Below, piece after piece: positions 59,228 through 64,000 of a DNA stretch of 64,000 bases; position 1 is the first letter of the stretch, and each line of letters opens with the position of its first letter. The stretch spans positions 171,091 to 235,090 of the forward strand of contig NZ_LMSP01000047.1 of NCBI RefSeq assembly GCF_001429545.1, written 5' to 3'. The notes under the pieces are model-generated. The model was not told the origin of the DNA. It ran no database searches and saw nothing but the letters and a program-made list of their open reading frames with translations. This DNA comes from Paenibacillus sp. Soil787 (lineage in GTDB: Bacteria > Bacillota > Bacilli > Paenibacillales > NBRC-103111). Position numbers and translations under genes: made by a program.

Positions 59228-60061
59228 ATGTTTATTGGCGCTCATGTTAGTACGCGTGGCGGCTATTTAGGTGCGGCCAAAACCGCTCTGTCTATAGGGG
59301 CAAATGCGTTTCAATACTTTCCCATGAATCCGCGCAGTCTTTCTACCAAATTAGTTAATCAAAAAGATGCAAACGCATGCGCGCTATTTTGCCTGGAACA
59401 GGGCATTTTGTCGATTGGACATGCCCCGTATCCCCTAAACCCAGCGGCTGATGAGGTTGAACGCGAGATTATGGTAAAGCTTTTGAGAAATGGCCTAGAA
59501 ATTACAAATGCCTGCGGTTCGGTAGGATTAGTGGTGCACTTTGGAAAATATATTGGAAAAGACCCGTTACAAGGCTATAAAAATATAATACAATGTTTGA
59601 ATAACGCTACTCAGGGGTATGAGGGGTCATCTTTGATTTTGCTTGAGAATCAAGCTGGAGAAGGTGCTCAGTTAGGGCTAACTATGGAAGAAATGGTTCA
59701 AGTTCGTAAGCTCAGCGAATCTCCAGAGAAGATTGGTTTTTGCTTAGATACGTGTCATGCATTTGCAAGCGGCTTATGGCAGGGGCATAATTGGTTAGAG
59801 CTTGAGACCAAGGGTAAACAGCTTGATTACCTTCCGCATCTGAAGGCCGTTCATTTGAATGACTCAGTCCATCCTTATGGTTCCCGCCGAGACCGCCATG
59901 CGAATATTGGTGCTGGATACATTGGTCTAGACAATTTTCAGCAGACGCTGGCCTCACCTTTTTTGAAGCAAATTCCAATTGTTCTTGAAACAGGTTCAGG
60001 CAGTGACGGTACACATACTCAGGAAATTGCACTGGTGAAATCATTGGTTATAAGTACTTGA
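59228..60061 (+). CDS. nfo: Endonuclease IV (AP endonuclease)
   Basis: 277-residue TIM-barrel enzyme with three zinc ions that cuts at abasic sites. 'FIGAHVSTRGGY', 'LLENQAGEGAQLG', 'GFCLDTCHAFASG', 'HLNDS' and 'GSRRDRHANIGAGYIG' are the metal-binding motifs of the family. It follows the Fpg-like glycosylase, so base excision and AP-site incision are encoded together. ATG 59228 or GTG 59225 could start it; AAAGGG is upstream. Confidence 0.95.
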   Translation: MFIGAHVSTRGGYLGAAKTALSIGANAFQYFPMNPRSLSTKLVNQKDANACALFCLEQGILSIGHAPYPLNPAADEVEREIMVKLLRNGLEITNACGSVGLVVHFGKYIGKDPLQGYKNIIQCLNNATQGYEGSSLILLENQAGEGAQLGLTMEEMVQVRKLSESPEKIGFCLDTCHAFASGLWQGHNWLELETKGKQLDYLPHLKAVHLNDSVHPYGSRRDRHANIGAGYIGLDNFQQTLASPFLKQIPIVLETGSGSDGTHTQEIALVKSLVIST

Positions 60062-60121
60062 TTCCTTTAAATCTCTGGTTACTTGATTCATTTCATCATG
60101 AACAGGAAAGGAAATCCGATC

Positions 60122-60475
60122 ATGATTCATGTATACTTAGATGACTTGCGACCTTGTCCCCAAGGATTTGCTTTAGCCAAAGATGTCAAAGAATGCCTTT
60201 TACTGCTCCAAGAGTTTGAAGTTGATATTTTATCGTTAGATCATGATTTGGGATGGTCTACGATGGAGACTGGCATGGATGTTGTCATTTGGTTGACGCA
60301 ACAGCGTAAATTTCCCAAAACGATTTATATTCATACTTCCAGTCCTTCGGCTTGTACGGCTATGTACCAAACGCTTTACACGGCCAAACCCGAAGGGATG
60401 AGTCTATACCCTCACCGAATTCCTGACGATTTGCTCATGCAGATTGCACAAGGGACTTATAAGAGTGAGCCATAG
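60122..60475 (+). CDS. Cyclic-phosphate-processing receiver-like domain protein (cREC)
   Basis: 117 residues, a single receiver-like fold. 'VYLDDLRPCPQGF' (D7-D8) and 'ILSLDHDLGW' (D40-H41-D42) match the cREC family, which has lost typical phosphotransfer context and is predicted from comparative genomics to act with nucleotide or cyclic-phosphate end processing. ATG 60122 has AGGAAAGGAAA upstream; a longer frame from 60083 lacks a site. It lies between nfo and an ABC ATPase. Function is a prediction. Confidence 0.7.
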   Translation: MIHVYLDDLRPCPQGFALAKDVKECLLLLQEFEVDILSLDHDLGWSTMETGMDVVIWLTQQRKFPKTIYIHTSSPSACTAMYQTLYTAKPEGMSLYPHRIPDDLLMQIAQGTYKSEP

Positions 60476-60496
60476 TCAGAAAGGAATCGACCGCAA

Positions 60497-61270
60497 ATGA
60501 TCCATTTATCCGGTATTCATTTTATTAGAGGAGAACGTCATATTTTACAGGATGTGAATGTACACATTCAGCCAGGAGAACACTGGGTATTGCTAGGCCG
60601 CAATGGCTCAGGAAAGACAACATTGCTCGAAATGATGAATGGATACGAGTTCCCGAGTCGGGGAACGGTAGACGTGCTGGGCAACCGATATGGTCAATGT
60701 GATGTGAGGGAAGTTCGCAAGAAAATCGGCTATATTTCACAGTCTTTATTTGAAAAATTGAACCTAAGTGACCCCGTGCTCGAGGTTGTCTCTACAGGCG
60801 AGTATGCCTATCTCCGGTTTTATCAGGAAATACCGCAAGAGGTGAAAGATCGTGCTCTAGTCATGTTGAAGCGTGTCCGCATTCCTCATTTGGCTGATCA
60901 GCCTTTAGGAAGTCTTTCGCAAGGAGAGCGTAAAAAAGTCATGCTTGCTAGATCGCTCATGATGAAGCCTTCCATTCTCATTATGGATGAACCAGCGGCT
61001 GGTCTTGATTTATACGAGAGAGAACGTTTTTTAACAGATGTCAACGATCTTAGCAAGCAAAACATTACGGTCGTATACGTGACGCATCATATCGAAGAAA
61101 TAATCCCTTTATTTACGCATGTAGCAATTATTGAACAAGGTGAAATCATTGCTGCGGGGCGCAAAGAAGAGGTACTGACGCCGGAAAATATTCATCGAGC
61201 TTTTGGAATCGACATCATGTTAGAATGGTTCCAAGATCGACCATGGATTAAGGTTATTGAACCAAGATAG
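60497..61270 (+). CDS. Orphan ABC transporter ATP-binding protein (YlmA-like)
   Basis: 257 residues with Walker A GRNGSGKTT, Q-loop 'IGYISQSLFEKL', signature LSQGERKK (Q for the usual G), Walker B 'ILIMDEPAAGLD' and switch His in 'YVTHHIEE'. It resembles B. subtilis YlmA and ModF-like ATPases, which lack an adjacent permease, as here. AAAGGA upstream. Partner unknown; a non-transport role is possible. Confidence 0.87.
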   Translation: MIHLSGIHFIRGERHILQDVNVHIQPGEHWVLLGRNGSGKTTLLEMMNGYEFPSRGTVDVLGNRYGQCDVREVRKKIGYISQSLFEKLNLSDPVLEVVSTGEYAYLRFYQEIPQEVKDRALVMLKRVRIPHLADQPLGSLSQGERKKVMLARSLMMKPSILIMDEPAAGLDLYERERFLTDVNDLSKQNITVVYVTHHIEEIIPLFTHVAIIEQGEIIAAGRKEEVLTPENIHRAFGIDIMLEWFQDRPWIKVIEPR

Positions 61271-61293
61271 TAGAATACATAAAGGATGCGGCT

Positions 61294-62331
61294 ATGACAC
61301 ACTTAACGACATACATTGGAACCTCGAATCACGGGTTCGCTCAATATGCACAAGATGAAATTCGTAAAATATTTCCCTTAACTAAGTTTACTTTGTTGGT
61401 ACCGACAGAGGTGTTCATATTCGAAGTGCCTGAAGGTACAGAAGATATGATCACAACGCTTAAGGAGCAGGAACCTATGTTTCTTAGGCATGCTCAGCCT
61501 GTGAGTCAACACTGGGACCTGAGCCGAACAGATGCGGATATCGAACATCTCAAGACTTGGCTAAGAGAGGCCATTTATTCAGGGCTTATTGGTTCAGGCG
61601 AGAAAATAGCGACCCAAGTTCGCAAAGAAGAGCGGGCAGATGTACCTTATGCGCCTTTCACCATTAAGGCAGCATTAGATGAAATCTTGGTTTCGGAGAT
61701 TCAGGCTGAACCCGTAGTTCGGTATGCGGATCAAATTATTTCCGTGTATATTAGCGCCAAGAAGTTATTCGTGGGGCTATCCAAGCCTGCCGATAATTTG
61801 TCTGATTGGTCAGGCGGTGCGATCCGATTCATGAAGGAAGAGGATCAAATATCCCGTGCTAAATTCAAGCTTTTGGAAGCGGAACAGCGTTTCGGTATTG
61901 ATTTCAGTGTTGCTCGTACGGCACTAGATATCGGCGCGGCCCCTGGTGGATGGACATCCTTACTTTTGGAGCGTGGCTTGCGAGTTACGGCTATTGACCC
62001 TGCATCCATGAGTCCGAGACTTCAAGGCAACCCCCTTCTCACGATTCTTAAGAAAAATGCTGGCGATGTAAAGTTGCGGGAAAATGAGTTTGATTTGCTC
62101 GTCTGTGATATGAGCTGGGATCCACGTCAAATGGGTCGTTTAGTCGCTGATTTACTCTATTCCTTACAAAGTGGGGGAACAGCTATCATTACGGTCAAAC
62201 TCATGCATAAAAAACCGTTCCAAACGGTTCGTGATGTTTTGAAGATTTTGGAGCCGACGCTCTTCTTACTTAAAGCCAAACAATTGTTTCACAATCGGGA
62301 AGAATTGACACTTTATTTGCAAAAGACGTAG
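61294..62331 (+). CDS. FtsJ/RlmM-like SAM-dependent RNA 2'-O-methyltransferase
   Basis: 345 residues: an N-terminal THUMP-like region (about 1-170) and a C-terminal Rossmann methyltransferase with SAM motif 'ALDIGAAPGGWTSLLLERG'. The K-D-K-E tetrad of 2'-O-methyltransferases can be placed in 'ISRAKFKLLEA', 'LLVCDMSW', 'AIITVKLMHKKP' and 'HNREELTLYL'. The layout is that of E. coli RlmM (23S C2498), but the RNA target here is not known. It starts 23 bases after the ABC ATPase. Confidence 0.85.
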   Translation: MTHLTTYIGTSNHGFAQYAQDEIRKIFPLTKFTLLVPTEVFIFEVPEGTEDMITTLKEQEPMFLRHAQPVSQHWDLSRTDADIEHLKTWLREAIYSGLIGSGEKIATQVRKEERADVPYAPFTIKAALDEILVSEIQAEPVVRYADQIISVYISAKKLFVGLSKPADNLSDWSGGAIRFMKEEDQISRAKFKLLEAEQRFGIDFSVARTALDIGAAPGGWTSLLLERGLRVTAIDPASMSPRLQGNPLLTILKKNAGDVKLRENEFDLLVCDMSWDPRQMGRLVADLLYSLQSGGTAIITVKLMHKKPFQTVRDVLKILEPTLFLLKAKQLFHNREELTLYLQKT

Positions 62332-62370
62332 AATGTGGAAAAAAATGTAGATTTTTAATGATGGCCCTCT

Positions 62371-62393
62371 TATAATCAAGGTAAATCTTACCT
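62371..62393 (+). promoter_or_regulatory. TATAAT -10 followed by an AGGTAA-ATC-TTACCT palindrome upstream of the kinase gene
   Basis: TATAAT (62371-62376) is a consensus -10, with only a weak -35. AGGTAA/TTACCT (62379-62393) covers the likely transcription start and could be an operator or the 5' end hairpin of the mRNA. Confidence 0.4.
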
Positions 62394-62417
62394 GATAAGG
62401 GGGTCATTTATTTATTG

Positions 62418-64000
62418 ATGAATAGACAAAGCTGGATCGGAACATGCATTGGGGGAAGATATCGAATTGAATCCATGCTCGGTCAAGGTGGAATGAGTCA
62501 CGTTTACTTAGCAGAGGATTTGAAGCTGAAAGGGAAGAAATGGGCAGTGAAAGAATGTTTGCCTTTTGAAGCGGATGATATGACGTTCTTCCTGGAAGAA
62601 GCGGAGATGCTCGCTAGGCTCCAGCACCCACAGCTGCCGCAGTTAGTTGATTATTTTACAACCGAGGATGGAAAAGGGTTCTTGGTCATGGATTATATTC
62701 AAGGGCCAACATTGCAAGACTTATTTGAAGAGAAGGGTCGCGAGTTACCTGTTGCGAAAATTATGCATATTGCCTTCCAGCTATGCGATATACTTCACTA
62801 TTTGCACACTTTTCAGCCTCGTCCGATTATTTACCGCGATCTAAAGCCTTCCAATGTGATGTTGAATGAGCAGAACCAAGTTCGATTAATCGATTTTGGC
62901 GTTGCCCGACACTTTAAACACGGTAAACAATCCGACACCATGCAAATGGGTACGATTGGCTTTGCGGCTCCCGAGCAATTCTTGGGCTTACAAACCGATG
63001 CGCGCACTGATTTATTTACTCTTGGCTCCATGCTGTATTACTTATTATCGGGCGGCCAGTATGCTTATATCACCCAAAAACCTTTGGATCAGATAGGTCC
63101 AGATTTACCAGAAGCCATAACCTCCACCGTTCGATTACTCCTTCAAGAGCACCCGCAAAACCGCTGTCAATCTGCCATGGAAGTAAAAATGAGACTTCGT
63201 TCCATTTATTCTGAATCAGCTGTGGCCCCTGAAGCGCTTAATCTGCACACCCCATCCATCACCTCGACACCTGATAAATTAATTGTTATTGGCGGTTTAT
63301 TTGCTGGTGTAGGTGCGACATTCCTGGCAATTACACTCGCGAGAATACTTCATTCTATGTACATTCCGAACGCACTTGTTGAGCAGCCGACCATTGAACC
63401 TGATTTGTATATGCTCCTTTACGGCGATAGCAAGGCCCCCAAGGATTACCCATTCGTGTCGAGTCTCATTAGTGACCAAACGTCAACAGCGATTTCGTCA
63501 TGGACTACCGGTTTTACGACATGGGTACCCCTTCATCCTGAGGGTTTTCAAAGCGCATGGCATCCTGCGGATTCCTTCAAACTTCTTCATACGATAAAAA
63601 AACCGATCGTCATTTGGGACGTATCCACGCATTGGGAGGATCCATCCGTTCAAGAGCTTTGTCATAGTGCAGATGGGATCATTGTTGTCGTAGACGCTTC
63701 TCCAGGTAAATGCAATCTACCAAGTTCACGAGCACATTTCAAGGGATTTGATAAGTATCAGCAGCGTGGTAAAAAGGTGCATTATGTGGCAAATGGGACG
63801 ATGCCGGGACATTTCAGGAAAGAGTGGGTAAATTCTCTTCCTGCGATACCGATATGTAACCTGCCTGAAATTCCGCGAACTGAAGTTATGCGTGCCGTTT
63901 GGAAAGGGGAATGTATTCAAGATCAAACCGAGATTTTGGCGAAGTTGAAAGATGCTCTGGCCCCTTTACTTAGAGAGATTCTGCCGGCAGATACGCTTAG
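62418..64000 (+). CDS. Ser/Thr protein kinase fused to a CpaE/MinD-like domain (3' truncated by window edge)
   Basis: The frame is open from ATG 62418 (or TTG 62415) to the end of the window, at least 527 residues. Residues 1-265 form a Hanks-type kinase: G-loop 'LGQGGMSHVYLA', Lys in 'KWAVKE', 'YRDLKPSNV' (Tyr replaces His of HRD), DFG in 'LIDFGVAR' and 'AAPEQ'. After a linker, 'IVIGGLFAGVGATFLAITLARIL' (about 289-312, given in part) resembles the deviant P-loop of CpaE/TadZ ATPases, which lacks the usual GKT lysine, followed by 'KPIVIWDVS' and 'DGIIVVVDAS' as in SIMIBI folds. No clear external sensor. AAGGGGG lies 14 bases upstream, so the start is uncertain. Confidence 0.8.
   Translation, partial: MNRQSWIGTCIGGRYRIESMLGQGGMSHVYLAEDLKLKGKKWAVKECLPFEADDMTFFLEEAEMLARLQHPQLPQLVDYFTTEDGKGFLVMDYIQGPTLQDLFEEKGRELPVAKIMHIAFQLCDILHYLHTFQPRPIIYRDLKPSNVMLNEQNQVRLIDFGVARHFKHGKQSDTMQMGTIGFAAPEQFLGLQTDARTDLFTLGSMLYYLLSGGQYAYITQKPLDQIGPDLPEAITSTVRLLLQEHPQNRCQSAMEVKMRLRSIYSESAVAPEALNLHTPSITSTPDKLIVIGGLFAGVGATFLAITLARILHSMYIPNALVEQPTIEPDLYMLLYGDSKAPKDYPFVSSLISDQTSTAISSWTTGFTTWVPLHPEGFQSAWHPADSFKLLHTIKKPIVIWDVSTHWEDPSVQELCHSADGIIVVVDASPGKCNLPSSRAHFKGFDKYQQRGKKVHYVANGTMPGHFRKEWVNSLPAIPICNLPEIPRTEVMRAVWKGECIQDQTEILAKLKDALAPLLREILPADTL

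Overview
The window looks like a chromosomal segment of a spore-forming, aerobic, low-to-mid GC Bacillota of the Paenibacillus type. The evidence is the gene content and order. Sporulation genes are present (cotE, spoVK, tlp). The backbone cotE - mutS - mutL - miaA - hfq - spoVK - hflX - ynbB - glnR - glnA - lexA/yneA - ynzC follows Bacillus subtilis order, with insertions (an amidoligase after cotE, a C-terminal processing protease between mutS and mutL, an efeUOB iron operon between spoVK and hflX). Strong AGGAGG sites and frequent GTG/TTG starts also fit. The genus is inferred; no rRNA or marker comparison could be run.

Layout: 1-7.6 kb holds a 5'-truncated gene, a beta carbonic anhydrase and HesB-like protein on the minus strand, an M32 carboxypeptidase, a nitrate/sulfonate/thiamine-type ABC importer, an aromatic-acid-exporter-like protein and cotE. 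7.7-18 kb holds a two-part amidoligase, a tandem array of palindromes, mutS, a ctpA-like protease, mutL, a methyltransferase, miaA and hfq. 18-30 kb holds a class A PBP, a cyclophilin lipoprotein, esterase, YdcF-like, SDR and acetyltransferase genes, a solo IS200/IS605-type tnpB element, lipoate ligase, a histidine phosphatase, an ABM-domain protein and spoVK. 30-40 kb holds Fur-controlled efeUOB, hflX, ynbB, glnRA and an M29 aminopeptidase. 40-44 kb is a repeat-rich intergenic region, then lexA/yneA, ynzC, a HAD hydrolase and acireductone dioxygenase. 44-54 kb holds metH, rnz, tlp, a cid/lrg pair with a tiny upstream ORF, an OlsB-like plus LpxL-like acyltransferase pair with a YfhP-like protein, and a nitroreductase. 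54-64 kb holds mrfAB, a mutM-type glycosylase, nfo, a cREC protein, an ABC ATPase, an RlmM/FtsJ-like methyltransferase and a Ser/Thr kinase fused to a CpaE/MinD-like domain that runs off the end.

Themes: DNA repair is concentrated here (mutS, mutL, lexA, mrfAB, mutM-like, nfo). Three gene-free gaps beside these repair genes (before mutS, before lexA, between mrfB and mutM) carry the same family of about 26-bp imperfect palindromes. Two further dispersed elements were found by reading the spacers: a ~92-nt structured repeat (22.9 and 40.7 kb) and a 37-nt leader hairpin with compensatory base changes (40.6 and 43.8 kb). The acyltransferase pair at 50-52 kb is the best candidate for an under-described pathway (a possible phosphate-free aminolipid), with a Shine-Dalgarno-sequestering hairpin and Pho-box-like repeats. 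No tRNA, rRNA, CRISPR array, prophage or known riboswitch was recognised.
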